Below are positions 53,181 to 61,977 of a DNA stretch of 64,000 bases, one piece after another. Position 1 is the first letter of the stretch; every line of letters begins with the position of its first letter. Source of the DNA: Pseudomonas mandelii (lineage in GTDB: Bacteria; Pseudomonadota; Gammaproteobacteria; Pseudomonadales; Pseudomonadaceae); assembly GCF_900106065.1 (NCBI RefSeq), contig NZ_LT629796.1, positions 1 through 64,000 of the forward strand, given 5' to 3'. A model generated the notes under the pieces. The model ran no database searches. It worked only from the letters and a program-made list of their open reading frames with translations, and was not told the DNA's origin. Both the position numbers and the translations under genes were made by a program.

Positions 53181-54518
53181 TTAGCTGGCAGTGGCCAACA
53201 ACAAATCCACCACCGACCGGCTATGCCCACGGTGCTTGCCATGGTCATACAACGACCCGGCAATCTCATCCGCGCGTATCGGCAGGATCGACAACAGCGT
53301 GTCGCTCAAACCGTGGCTCGCCTGGCAGAAGCCCTGCATATAGATGCCGGCCTTGCAGCGCTCGTCGGTGATCAGCTTGTAGTTGCGATCCACCTCGAAA
53401 TCACCCAGGTATTGCTCCAGCGGCGCCAGCAGTTTGCGGTGCATCTGGCGCTCGTAACCGGTGGCCAATACCACGGCATCGTAGAGACGAACCGAGACTT
53501 CACCGGTGGCATTGTTGCGCACCGCCAGCTCGATGCCGCGCTCGGTGGCGGTGGCTTTTTCGATGGTGGTCAGCGTACGGAAGGTGTGGCGCGCGATACC
53601 CGAGACTTTCTGGCGATAGAAGATGCCGTAGATGCGTTCGATCAGGTCAATGTCCACCACCGAATAGTTGGTGTTGTGGTACTCGTTGACCAGTCGCTCA
53701 CGCTCGCTGCTCGCCTGCTGGAACACCAGGTCGGTGAACTCCGGGGAGAACACTTCGTTGACGAACGGGCTGTCATCCGCCGGCTTCAGCGCCGAGCCAC
53801 GCAGGATCATGTCGACCTGCACCGACGGGAAGCTGTCGTTCAAATCGATGAAGGCTTCCGCCGCGCTCTGGCCGCCGCCGATGATTGCGATGCTCATCGG
53901 CTGATTGTTCACGCAAGGCTGTTTGGCCATCTGCGCCAGGTACTGCGAGTGGTGGAACACGCGGCCGTCATCCTTGAGCGCCTTGAACGCTTCGGGAATG
54001 CGCGGCGTACCGCCGGCACTGACCACCACCGAACGGGTGGTGCGCACGTGTTGCTGCCCTTGGGTATCGCGAGAGATCACCCGCAGCGCCTCGACCTGCT
54101 GGTTGTACAGCACCGGCTCGATGGTCAGCACTTCTTCGCCATAGCGGCTCTGGGCTTCAAACTGGCCGGCGACCCAGCGCAGGTAGTCGTTGTACTCCAT
54201 GCGGCACGGGTAGAAGGTGCCGAGGTTGATGAAGTCCACCAGACGTCCGTGATGCTTAAGGTAGTTAACGAACGAATACGGGCTGGTCGGGTTGCGCAGG
54301 GTCACCAGGTCCTTGAGGAAGGAGATCTGCAACTCGCTCTGGGTCACCAGGGTGTTGCCGTGCCAGCGATAGTCCGCCTGCTTGTCGAGAAACAGAACAT
54401 CCAGCTCGCCCTGGCTTGGCCCGCGCTCTTGCAGAGCGATGGCCAGCGCCAGGTTCGAAGGGCCGAAACCGACGCCGATCAGGTCGTGAACGATGGGCGA
54501 TGCAATTGCCTGTGTCAT
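53181..54518 (-). CDS. pvdA: L-ornithine N5-monooxygenase (PvdA)
   Basis: A 445-residue flavoenzyme that hydroxylates L-ornithine with NADPH and O2, the first dedicated step toward the hydroxamate groups of pyoverdine. The FAD motif is GVGFGPSNLALAIAL near residue 15. SELQISFLKDLVTLRNPTSP near 80 is typical of the family. The NADPH motif is IAIIGGGQSAAEAF near 210, and VVLATGYERQMH near 350 is the third family signature. A perfect PvdS promoter lies upstream at 54606-54629. The neighbours are pyoverdine genes. Confidence 0.95.
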   Translation of the reverse strand: MTQAIASPIVHDLIGVGFGPSNLALAIALQERGPSQGELDVLFLDKQADYRWHGNTLVTQSELQISFLKDLVTLRNPTSPYSFVNYLKHHGRLVDFINLGTFYPCRMEYNDYLRWVAGQFEAQSRYGEEVLTIEPVLYNQQVEALRVISRDTQGQQHVRTTRSVVVSAGGTPRIPEAFKALKDDGRVFHHSQYLAQMAKQPCVNNQPMSIAIIGGGQSAAEAFIDLNDSFPSVQVDMILRGSALKPADDSPFVNEVFSPEFTDLVFQQASSERERLVNEYHNTNYSVVDIDLIERIYGIFYRQKVSGIARHTFRTLTTIEKATATERGIELAVRNNATGEVSVRLYDAVVLATGYERQMHRKLLAPLEQYLGDFEVDRNYKLITDERCKAGIYMQGFCQASHGLSDTLLSILPIRADEIAGSLYDHGKHRGHSRSVVDLLLATAS

Positions 54519-54605
54519 TTCCAGTGTCCTCTGGATGAACCCCTCAACAAGGGGAATAAGCCTAAGTGACCTGATGCAGGACAGCAGGTCGTCTGTTGAG
54601 TAGGA

Positions 54606-54629
54606 ACGAGGACAATGAAAAAAAATTTA
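54606..54629 (-). promoter_or_regulatory. PvdS iron-starvation box for pvdA
   Basis: On the minus strand TAAAT (54629-54625), 16 bases, then CGT (54608-54606), an exact match to the TAAAT-N16-CGT promoter of PvdS. It lies 88 bases before the pvdA start. Confidence 0.85.
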
Positions 54630-54640
54630 GAGAGAAGGGA

Positions 54641-55123
54641 TCAATGGGCGTCCCACTGTCGCATCCGCACGCGGCAATGCTTCATGGCATTGACGATGTG
54701 CTTCTCCACCAGCGCGCGCGAGATACCGAGGTGCTCTGCAATTTCCGGGTGCGACAGGCCGTCGATCTTGCGCAGCAGAAAACTTTCGCGACACAGCCGC
54801 GGCAATTCCGCCAGGGCACGCTGGAGCATTTCCAGGCGCTGGCCATGATCGAGGCAGTTGTGCGGGGACGGGGTGAAGTAGCGCTCTTCGTTGTCGAGCA
54901 CGTCCAGCGATTCAACCTGGCGCAAGGCGTTGCGGCGATGATCGTCGATCACCAGGTTCAGCGCGGTGCGATAAAGGAAGGCCCGGGGCTGCTCGATCGG
55001 TGTGTCACTGGAACGCTCCAGCACCCGCAGATAAGCGTCATGCACCACATCTTCGGCCACCTGACGGTTGCCTAGCCTGGCGTTCAGGAAACACACCAGC
55101 TCGCGATAGTAGTTTTCCAACAT
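54641..55123 (-). CDS. fpvI: ECF sigma factor (FpvI-like)
   Basis: A 160-residue FecI-group sigma factor. Region 2: AEDVVHDAYLRVLERSSD and QPRAFLYRTALNLVIDDHRR. Region 4: LPRLCRESFLLRKIDGLSH and EHLGISRALVEKHIVNA. In P. aeruginosa FpvI drives the pyoverdine receptor gene fpvA, and its gene lies between pvdA and fpvR-pvdR; position, start (MLENYY) and length here agree. PvdS itself is larger and differs. I chose the ATG at 55123, preceded by GGGAG, over a GTG five codons earlier. A Fur-like box lies about 100 bases upstream. No fpvR follows. Confidence 0.83.
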   Translation of the reverse strand: MLENYYRELVCFLNARLGNRQVAEDVVHDAYLRVLERSSDTPIEQPRAFLYRTALNLVIDDHRRNALRQVESLDVLDNEERYFTPSPHNCLDHGQRLEMLQRALAELPRLCRESFLLRKIDGLSHPEIAEHLGISRALVEKHIVNAMKHCRVRMRQWDAH

Positions 55124-55222
55124 GACTCCCGGCCGCACAGGGTGCGGTTTCTATCCTTGAGCCACTTCCGCGACCGCACAAATGGGCAGTGGCAAGATGG
55201 TGGCAGTTCGAGTCGCGTAATT

Positions 55223-55241
55223 TATAGTAATTCTCATATAG
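55223..55241 (-). promoter_or_regulatory. candidate Fur box for fpvI
   Basis: On the minus strand the site contains ATGAGAATTACTATA, close to common Fur-box cores. It lies in an AT-rich patch between fpvI and pvdR. The consensus match is partial. Confidence 0.55.
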
Positions 55242-55312
55242 ATTTAAAGTGTTGCTTTGACTTACCTGATAAATAGTCATGCGCTACACCTGTAACGGTA
55301 TGTGTCCGCACC

Positions 55313-55336
55313 TAAATTCCCCGCGACATTCCTCGT
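55313..55336 (+). promoter_or_regulatory. PvdS iron-starvation box for pvdR-pvdT-opmQ
   Basis: CTAAATTCCCC gives the TAAAT element (55313-55317); CGT follows after 16 bases (55334-55336). Exact TAAAT-N16-CGT match, 108 bases before pvdR. Confidence 0.88.
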
Positions 55337-55444
55337 TTACAGGACAGCTCCCCGTGTCTGTCGGCCCCCCGACAGCGTCCGCCTGCCGCCGCTTTTCGTG
55401 CGCAGGATGAACGACGGGCCGATACCCATTGGCCGGAACCCTGC

Positions 55445-56617
55445 ATGAAACGTCCCCGACAGACCCGACGCGCCCTGCTTGTAGCACTTTGTCTGATCCC
55501 CGTTATCGCCATCGCCGCCTGGCAAGTGATCCCACCGGGCCGGGATAAATTCGCCACCGTGCAAGTCAGTCGTGGCGACATTGAAAGCAGCGTCACCGCG
55601 CTGGGCACCCTGCAGCCCCGGCGTTATGTCGACGTGGGTGCGCAGGCGTCCGGGCAGATCCAGAAGATTCATGTGGAGGTCGGCGACGTGGTCAAGGAAG
55701 GCCAGCTGCTGGTGGAGATCGATCCGTCCACCCAGCAGGCCAAGCTCGACGCCGGCCGGTTCTCCATCGAGAACCTCAAAGCGCAGCTCCAGGAACAACG
55801 AGCCCAGCATGAACTGGCCCGGCAGAAATTCCAGCGCCAGCAGAACCTCAAGGCCGGCGGCGCGACCCGCGAGGAAGACGTGCAAACCGCCCAGGCCGAA
55901 CTGCGTGCCACCCAGGCGCGCATCGACATGTTCCAGGCGCAGATCCGTCAGGCCCAAGCCAGCCTGCGCAGCGATCAGGCCGAACTCGGTTACACGCGGA
56001 TTTACGCACCGATGGCCGGCACCGTGGTCGCCCTCGACGCCCGGGTCGGCCAGACCCTCAACGCTCAGCAGCAAACACCGTTGATTCTGCGCATCGCCAA
56101 GTTGTCGCCCATGACGGTGTGGGCCGAAGTTTCGGAAGCCGACATCGGCCACGTCAAACCCGGCATGACCGCCTGGTTCACCACCCTCAGCAGCGGCAAC
56201 CGGCGTTGGAGCAGCACCGTGCGGCAGATTCTGCCGGTGCCGCCCAAGCCACTGGACCAGACTAGCCAGGGCGGCGGCAGCCCGGCCAGTTCGAGCAAAA
56301 GCGGCAGCGCGCGCGTGGTGCTGTATACGGTGTTGCTGGACGTCGATAACGCCGACAACGCGCTGATGGCGGAAATGACCACCCAGGTGTTCTTCGTTTC
56401 GGATCAGGCAAAAAACACCCTGACCGCGCCGGTCGCAGCGCTGCAGGCCGGCACTGAAGCGAATAGGCAAATTGCCCAGGTCGTCGCTGAGAACGGCAGT
56501 ATCCAGCAGCGCGACGTGCGCACCGGCATCAGCGATCGTCTGCGGGTGCAGATCCTCGACGGTTTGCAGGAAGGCGATCACCTGCTGATCGGCACGGCCG
56601 ACGGGAGTGGCGGCTGA
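55445..56617 (+). CDS. pvdR: pyoverdine efflux adaptor PvdR (MacA-like)
   Basis: A 390-residue periplasmic membrane fusion protein. An N-terminal helix (LLVALCLIPVIAIAAW) anchors it. SRGDIESSVTALGTLQPRRYVDVGAQASG near residue 42 opens the beta-barrel/lipoyl part. A coiled coil with QQAKLDAGRFSIENLKAQL follows, then YTRIYAPMAGTVVALDARVGQT. With PvdT and OpmQ it forms the PvdRT-OpmQ pump that exports and recycles pyoverdine from the periplasm. Its PvdS promoter ties it to iron starvation. The stop adjoins the pvdT start. Confidence 0.93.
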   Translation: MKRPRQTRRALLVALCLIPVIAIAAWQVIPPGRDKFATVQVSRGDIESSVTALGTLQPRRYVDVGAQASGQIQKIHVEVGDVVKEGQLLVEIDPSTQQAKLDAGRFSIENLKAQLQEQRAQHELARQKFQRQQNLKAGGATREEDVQTAQAELRATQARIDMFQAQIRQAQASLRSDQAELGYTRIYAPMAGTVVALDARVGQTLNAQQQTPLILRIAKLSPMTVWAEVSEADIGHVKPGMTAWFTTLSSGNRRWSSTVRQILPVPPKPLDQTSQGGGSPASSSKSGSARVVLYTVLLDVDNADNALMAEMTTQVFFVSDQAKNTLTAPVAALQAGTEANRQIAQVVAENGSIQQRDVRTGISDRLRVQILDGLQEGDHLLIGTADGSGG

Positions 56618-58591
56618 ATGCAGACGCCTCTGATCGACCTGCAGGACATCCGCAAAGCCTACGGCGGCGGCGATTCACCGCAAGTTCACGTGTTGCGCGG
56701 CATCGACCTGTCGATTCATGCCGGGGAATTCGTGGCGATTGTCGGCGCGTCAGGCTCCGGCAAATCGACGCTGATGAACATCCTCGGTTGCCTCGACCGC
56801 CCGACCTCGGGCGAATACCGGTTCGCCGGGCAAAACGTCGCCGCCCTCGACAGCGACGAGCTGGCCTGGCTGCGCCGCGAAGCCTTTGGCTTTGTGTTCC
56901 AGGGTTATCACCTGATCCCGTCCGGCTCGGCCCAGGAAAACGTCGAGATGCCGGCCATCTACGCAGGCCTGCCCGCCGCCGAACGCCATGCCCGCGCCGC
57001 CGCCCTGCTCGACCGCCTAGGTCTGGCGTCGCGCACCGGCAACCGCCCGCACCAGCTCTCCGGCGGCCAGCAACAACGGGTGTCGATTGCCCGCGCCTTG
57101 ATGAACGGCGGCCACATCATCCTCGCCGACGAACCCACCGGCGCCCTCGACAGCCACAGCGGCGCCGAGGTCATGACCCTGCTCGACGAACTGGCGAGCC
57201 AGGGCCACGTGGTCATCCTCATCACCCACGACCGCGAAGTCGCGGCCCGGGCCAAGCGCATCATCGAAATCCGCGACGGGCTGATCATCAGCGACAGCGC
57301 GGCGGACAACCCTCAAGCACAAACCTCGGCCAACCCCGGTGCGCTGCAAGCGGTGGATCTGCGCAAGCGCCTGACCGAAGGCGCCGAAGCGACCGGGGCC
57401 TGGAAAGGCGAACTGATCGACGCCGTACAAGCGGCGTGGCGGGTGATGTGGATCAACCGCTTTCGCACCGCGCTGACGCTGCTCGGCATCATCATCGGCG
57501 TGGCGTCGGTGGTGGTCATGCTGGCCGTCGGCGAAGGCAGCAAACGCCAGGTCATGGCGCAAATGGGCGCCTTCGGCTCAAACATCATTTACCTCAGTGG
57601 CTCATCACCCAACCCGCGAACGCCGCGGGGTATCGTCACCCTGGATGACGTCGCGGCGGTGGGAAGCCTGCCGCAGGTGACGCGGATCATGCCGGTCAAC
57701 GGGCAGGAGGCCGGGGTGCGTTTCGGCAACCTCGACCACTTGAGCTACGTCGGCGGCAACGACACCAATTTCCCGGCCATCTTCAACTGGCCGGTGGTGC
57801 AAGGCAGCTATTTCACCCAGGACGATGAACGTAACGCCGCCGCGGTGGCAGTGATTGGCCACAAGGTGCGGACCAAGTTGCTCAAGGACGTGGCCAACCC
57901 GATCGGCCAGTACATCCTGATCGAAAACGTGCCGTTCCAGGTGGTCGGCGTGCTCGCCGAAAAAGGCGCCAGCTCCGGCGACTCCGACAGCGACGACCGC
58001 ATCGCCATCCCCTACTCCGCCGCCAGTGTGCGGCTGTTCGGCACACATAATCCCGAATACGTGGCTATCGCCGCTGCCGACGCACGCAAGGTCAAGGAGA
58101 CCGAAATCGCCATCGAGCAATTGATGCTGCGCCTGCACAACGGCAAGAAGGATTTCGAACTGACCAACAACGCCGCGATGATCCAGGCCGAAGCGCGCAC
58201 GCAAAACACCTTGTCATTGATGCTGGGCTCGATTGCCGCCATCTCGCTGCTGGTCGGCGGCATCGGGGTGATGAACATCATGCTGATGACCGTGCGCGAG
58301 CGCACGCGGGAGATCGGTATCCGCATGGCCACCGGCGCCCGCCAGCGCGACATCCTGCGCCAGTTCCTGACGGAAGCGGTGATGCTTTCGGTGGTCGGCG
58401 GTCTCGCCGGGATTGCCCTGGCGCTGATCGTCGGCGGCGTGCTGATCCTCAGCGAAGTCGCGGTCGCGTTCTCTTTGATAGCGGTGCTCGGCGCCTTCGC
58501 CTGCGCCCTGGTCACCGGTGTTGTCTTCGGCTTCATGCCGGCCCGCAAAGCTGCCCGACTCGATCCGGTCACGGCCCTTACCAGTGAATGA
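56618..58591 (+). CDS. pvdT: pyoverdine efflux ABC ATPase-permease PvdT (MacB-like)
   Basis: A 657-residue fusion of ATPase and permease. Walker A is [20 protein letters not shown] near residue 43, the signature is [15 protein letters not shown] near 148, and Walker B is [13 protein letters not shown] near 168. After residue 270 comes one helix ([20 protein letters not shown]), a large periplasmic domain, then three helices with [33 protein letters not shown] near 540. It powers the tripartite pump with PvdR and OpmQ. The start follows the pvdR stop with no gap. Confidence 0.94.
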   Translation: MQTPLIDLQDIRKAYGGGDSPQVHVLRGIDLSIHAGEFVAIVGASGSGKSTLMNILGCLDRPTSGEYRFAGQNVAALDSDELAWLRREAFGFVFQGYHLIPSGSAQENVEMPAIYAGLPAAERHARAAALLDRLGLASRTGNRPHQLSGGQQQRVSIARALMNGGHIILADEPTGALDSHSGAEVMTLLDELASQGHVVILITHDREVAARAKRIIEIRDGLIISDSAADNPQAQTSANPGALQAVDLRKRLTEGAEATGAWKGELIDAVQAAWRVMWINRFRTALTLLGIIIGVASVVVMLAVGEGSKRQVMAQMGAFGSNIIYLSGSSPNPRTPRGIVTLDDVAAVGSLPQVTRIMPVNGQEAGVRFGNLDHLSYVGGNDTNFPAIFNWPVVQGSYFTQDDERNAAAVAVIGHKVRTKLLKDVANPIGQYILIENVPFQVVGVLAEKGASSGDSDSDDRIAIPYSAASVRLFGTHNPEYVAIAAADARKVKETEIAIEQLMLRLHNGKKDFELTNNAAMIQAEARTQNTLSLMLGSIAAISLLVGGIGVMNIMLMTVRERTREIGIRMATGARQRDILRQFLTEAVMLSVVGGLAGIALALIVGGVLILSEVAVAFSLIAVLGAFACALVTGVVFGFMPARKAARLDPVTALTSE

Positions 58592-58598
58592 TCTCTCC

Positions 58599-59993
58599 AT
58601 GAAGCCGCAACTGAGTTTACTGACCCTCTGCCTGTTGCTCGGCGCCTGCGGCACGCCCGCCCAGCGCCCGGACAGCGGCCTCCAGCCGCCCGACGCCTGG
58701 CAATCGCCGCACACGCAAGACGCCACCCGCAACAACCTGCAATGGTGGACGCGGTTTGGCAGCCCACAGCTGGATCAACTGATCGAACAGGCGCGGGTCG
58801 GCAGTTACGACCTGGCCGCGGCCATCGCGCGGGTGCGCCAGGCGCAGGCCGAGACGGTGGTTGCCGGTGGCTCGCTGCTGCCGGAGGTCAAGGCTGGCCT
58901 CAACGCCAATCGGCAAAAACTGCTGCGCGGCAACGGTTACAGCCAGCTCGACGCCGACAGCGACAACAAGGCCGTCGATTACTTCAACGCGAGCCTCAGC
59001 GCCACTTACGAAATCGATTTCTGGGGCGGTCAACGGGCCTCCCGTGACAGCGCGCAATTCGCTTTGCAGGCCAGCGAGTTTGATCAGGCCACCGTGGAAT
59101 TGACGCTGCTCAGCGGCGTCGCCAACACCTACGCGCAGGCCTTGTCGCTGCGCGAGCAAAGCCGCATCGCCGAGCTGAACCTGGCCAACGCGCAGAACGT
59201 ATTGAAACTGGTGCAGACGCGATTCGATTCAGGGTCCGCAACGGCACTTGAGCTGGCGCAGCAGAAGAGCCTGGTGGCCGCGCAACAACGGCAGTTGCCG
59301 CTGGTGCAGCAACAGGCTCAAGATGCGCTGATCGGTCTGGCCGCCCTGCTCGGCCGGCCGGTTCAGCAACTGGCGCTGGGGCAGGAGCGCTTTGATCAGC
59401 TGTCATGGCCGACCATCGCGGCCGGCGCCCCCAGCGAATTGCTCACCCGCCGCCCGGACATCGCCCGCGCCGAAGCGCAACTGGCCGCCGCACAAGCCGA
59501 CGTCACCGTCGCCCGCGCGGCGATGCTGCCGAAGGTGACGTTGAGTGCCGAACTGGGGTCGGGGGCGAACCGGGCGGCAGATATTCTGCGCAGTCCTTTC
59601 TACAACCTCACCGCCGGATTGCTTGCGCCGATCTTCAACAACGGTCGCTTGGGCGCCGAGCGCGACAAGGCCACGGCCCGCCAGGAAGAACTGCTGGAAA
59701 CCTATCGCGGGGCGATCATCAACGGCTTCGCCGACGTGGAAAAAGCCCTCAACAGCATTCGCGGGCTGGATGCACAGCGACAGTGGCAAAGCGAGGAACT
59801 GAGCCAGGCGCAGACCGCCTTCAATATCGCGCAAAGCCGTTATCAGGCCGGAGCCGAGGATTTGCTGACCGTGCTGGAGACCCAGCGCACGCTGTATGCG
59901 GCGCAGGATCTGAATGTGCAGCTGCGGTTGTCGCGGTTGCAGGCGAGTATTGCGCTGTACAAGGCGTTGGGTGGCGGGTGGCAGGTTCTGTGA
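58599..59993 (+). CDS. opmQ: pyoverdine efflux outer-membrane channel OpmQ (OprM family)
   Basis: A 464-residue outer-membrane lipoprotein channel. The N-terminus MKPQLSLLTLCLLLGACG ends in a lipobox (LGAC). Two RND/OEP repeats follow: ARVGSYDLAAAIARVRQA and YEIDFWGGQRASRDSAQFAL in the first, RRPDIARAEAQLAAAQADV and GLLAPIFNNGRLGAERDKA in the second. It forms the exit duct for PvdRT. I chose the ATG at 58599, eight bases after the pvdT stop; a GTG at 58584 would overlap pvdT. Confidence 0.92.
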   Translation: MKPQLSLLTLCLLLGACGTPAQRPDSGLQPPDAWQSPHTQDATRNNLQWWTRFGSPQLDQLIEQARVGSYDLAAAIARVRQAQAETVVAGGSLLPEVKAGLNANRQKLLRGNGYSQLDADSDNKAVDYFNASLSATYEIDFWGGQRASRDSAQFALQASEFDQATVELTLLSGVANTYAQALSLREQSRIAELNLANAQNVLKLVQTRFDSGSATALELAQQKSLVAAQQRQLPLVQQQAQDALIGLAALLGRPVQQLALGQERFDQLSWPTIAAGAPSELLTRRPDIARAEAQLAAAQADVTVARAAMLPKVTLSAELGSGANRAADILRSPFYNLTAGLLAPIFNNGRLGAERDKATARQEELLETYRGAIINGFADVEKALNSIRGLDAQRQWQSEELSQAQTAFNIAQSRYQAGAEDLLTVLETQRTLYAAQDLNVQLRLSRLQASIALYKALGGGWQVL

Positions 59994-60012
59994 TTTGAGA
60001 TGCCAGTGAGGG

Positions 60013-60083
60013 CCGCTTCGCGGGCAAGCCTCGCTCCTACAGGTACATATGATGCCCTTGTAGGAGCGAGGCTTGCCCGCGAA
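60013..60083. repeat. REPIN of the second type
   Basis: Inverted pair of TTCGCGGGCAAGCCTCGCTC-type REP between the convergent opmQ and pvdP genes. Confidence 0.87.
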
Positions 60084-60106
60084 GAACGATAACCCGGTCT
60101 ATCGGT

Positions 60107-61735
60107 TTAGCTGGTAATCGGCCTGGCCTTCAAATGCCGCGCATACCAAGGCCGCTGCGGCACTTTGCGGAACAGGTCCGCCAGCTTTTTATCGTCTTCA
60201 CCAAAGGTGATGCGCAACGCCAGTTTCATGGTTTCCGGGTCCATCTCGACCGACTTGCCCATCTGCAACCCCGGCGTCGTGCTGCAACCATGGGTGCTCG
60301 GCCCCAGCCACGGATCAGCCACCTCGACCCAGCGCCCCGGCGCAAACCACGCCACACCGTTGACCTCCAGCCGACTCACCTCCCCCGGATGAAAACGCTC
60401 GTGGGCGCGAAACCAGTCTTCCAGGCGATCGTCGATCCAGCCGTGAAAATGCCAGAACACCGGGTTCACGTGGGATGAAAACGGGTCGCCGAGGAAGTCG
60501 TTTTCCGGCGCATACCAGCGCGCGGAAAAGTCCGCCGGATCCCTCGCGAACGGCACCGGCTGGCCATTGGACGGATCACGCGGCACCGACGCCCAGCGCA
60601 TATGCAGCCAGTCGTGCAGCCCCAGCTCGACCTCTGAACCGAACTGCCCAAGGGTGAGTTTCGACAGATAACGCGGATCCCGATAGCGCGACTCCCAGAC
60701 CTGGAAGTTGCTGTGATACGTCTCAGCGGTCTTGATGTCGCTGACCCATTGCGAATATTCGGCATCGTCGTCGGCCTGCCAGGTCGGTGGCAACGCGGTG
60801 CCGTCATGGTTGTCGCAGTAATTGGCGAAACCGATGCGATCCCGGGCCAGTTCCGGCTGCGGCAGTGGAAAATGCTGCCAAGACGGCAAATCCTGCATCG
60901 AACGCGCCGTGCCCAGCATGTGCCGGTGCATGAAGAAAAAGTCCACGCCTGAACCGTTGCGATCCTTTCGCGCGCCACGGGCATCACGCTCCTTGTCCCG
61001 CGGGCCGGGCTGCCAGCCGATACCGCGCAGGGCGTTGCGCTTGTCTTCGGAGAGGGTGTGCCACTTGTCCCGGGAGGCATGCCAGAGCTGGTGAAACAGC
61101 CGATGTTCGGCGGACACCAGCCACGCCAGCAGTGGCGCGTTGAGACCGGTTCGCTCGCGAGCTTCGGGAAACACCCGCTTGACCGCGATGAAGCGATTGT
61201 CTTGCGCGGTCATCATCAACGGGCGATCGAGGTTCAACACCCGGCCACTGAGGGTGCCGCTGCCGGCGTTGCCGAAACCGGCCCAGACTTCGTCCAGCGA
61301 CATGCTGAATTCGTAATCTGGCGTGCCACTGGCGGCGGTGGCACTGACCAGCCGCCAGCTCAGCTCGGCCGGTTTGGCGTCTGCCAGATCGCCCAGCACC
61401 CGGTAGCGCGGCTCATCGCTGGAGCGTAAACGCTGGGCGGTGTCGAGGAATCCGATCAGGCCGCGACCTTTGTGGCCGACGTCGAGAAACACTTCCAGCC
61501 CGTCCCGTGGCAAGCCTTCGATACCGGCGTCACGCCCTTCGAAACGAATCTGCCAGACGCCACGCAAGGTGTTCGCCAACTGCTGGCCGGCGACATCCGC
61601 CACATCGAATGAAGCTTCGCCGGGGGTGATCGTCGGATCCGGTTTCGTCCATTCGCGATGCCCATAAAAAGCCGCAGGCACGGCGGCGCCGGTGAGCGCC
61701 AGGCCTGCCATGAACCATCGTCGAGAAATCGTCAT
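60107..61735 (-). CDS. pvdP: pyoverdine maturation tyrosinase PvdP
   Basis: A 542-residue periplasmic copper enzyme that oxidises the ferribactin side chain during chromophore formation. A Tat signal is visible: ISRRWFMAGLALTGAAVPAA. An N-terminal beta-barrel-like domain spans about 45-210. The tyrosinase domain supplies copper-ligand histidines in AEHRLFHQLWHASR and FFFMHRHML near 280, and in HDWLHMRW and NPVFWHFHGWIDDRLEDW near 380-450. Length agrees with PvdP of P. aeruginosa. A PvdS box lies 46 bases upstream. The ATG at 61735 follows AGGTAGGG. Confidence 0.93.
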   Translation of the reverse strand: MTISRRWFMAGLALTGAAVPAAFYGHREWTKPDPTITPGEASFDVADVAGQQLANTLRGVWQIRFEGRDAGIEGLPRDGLEVFLDVGHKGRGLIGFLDTAQRLRSSDEPRYRVLGDLADAKPAELSWRLVSATAASGTPDYEFSMSLDEVWAGFGNAGSGTLSGRVLNLDRPLMMTAQDNRFIAVKRVFPEARERTGLNAPLLAWLVSAEHRLFHQLWHASRDKWHTLSEDKRNALRGIGWQPGPRDKERDARGARKDRNGSGVDFFFMHRHMLGTARSMQDLPSWQHFPLPQPELARDRIGFANYCDNHDGTALPPTWQADDDAEYSQWVSDIKTAETYHSNFQVWESRYRDPRYLSKLTLGQFGSEVELGLHDWLHMRWASVPRDPSNGQPVPFARDPADFSARWYAPENDFLGDPFSSHVNPVFWHFHGWIDDRLEDWFRAHERFHPGEVSRLEVNGVAWFAPGRWVEVADPWLGPSTHGCSTTPGLQMGKSVEMDPETMKLALRITFGEDDKKLADLFRKVPQRPWYARHLKARPITS

Positions 61736-61780
61736 TGCCCTACCTGTGTCAGCCATGAAGCAGGCTTTATCCAAGCTAGA

Positions 61781-61804
61781 ACGTTTGTTGCCTGCAAAAA
61801 TTTA
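61781..61804 (-). promoter_or_regulatory. PvdS iron-starvation box for pvdP
   Basis: On the minus strand TAAAT (61804-61800), 16 bases, then CGT (61783-61781). Exact TAAAT-N16-CGT match. Confidence 0.85.
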
Positions 61805-61806
61805 AA

Positions 61807-61876
61807 AGCTTCGCGGGCGAGCCTCGCTCCTACAGGTCCTGCATTAACCCGTAGGAGCGAGGCTTGCCCGCGAAGA
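61807..61876. repeat. REPIN of the second type inside the pvdP-pvdM divergent promoter
   Basis: Inverted GCTTCGCGGGC/GCCCGCGAAG-type REP pair. It sits between the two divergent PvdS boxes, starting two bases after one and ending 15 bases before the other. Confidence 0.87.
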
Positions 61877-61891
61877 GGCCATCAGTCCCAC

Positions 61892-61915
61892 TAAATTTCC
61901 AACCGGACCACTCGT
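61892..61915 (+). promoter_or_regulatory. PvdS iron-starvation box for pvdM-pvdN
   Basis: CTAAATTTCC gives TAAAT (61892-61896), then 16 bases to CGT (61913-61915). Exact match, 62 bases before the pvdM start. Confidence 0.86.
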
Positions 61916-61977
61916 TCTTCCCAGATAGCAAAGGCCCCTGCGCCCGCACCGGGGCGACGAACCTGACTGAGATGGCA

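Noticed and set aside
577..61876. Possible CRISPR array from the many short repeats
   Set aside because: The repeats are dispersed palindromic REPs in inverted pairs, without regular direct spacing, and no cas genes are present.
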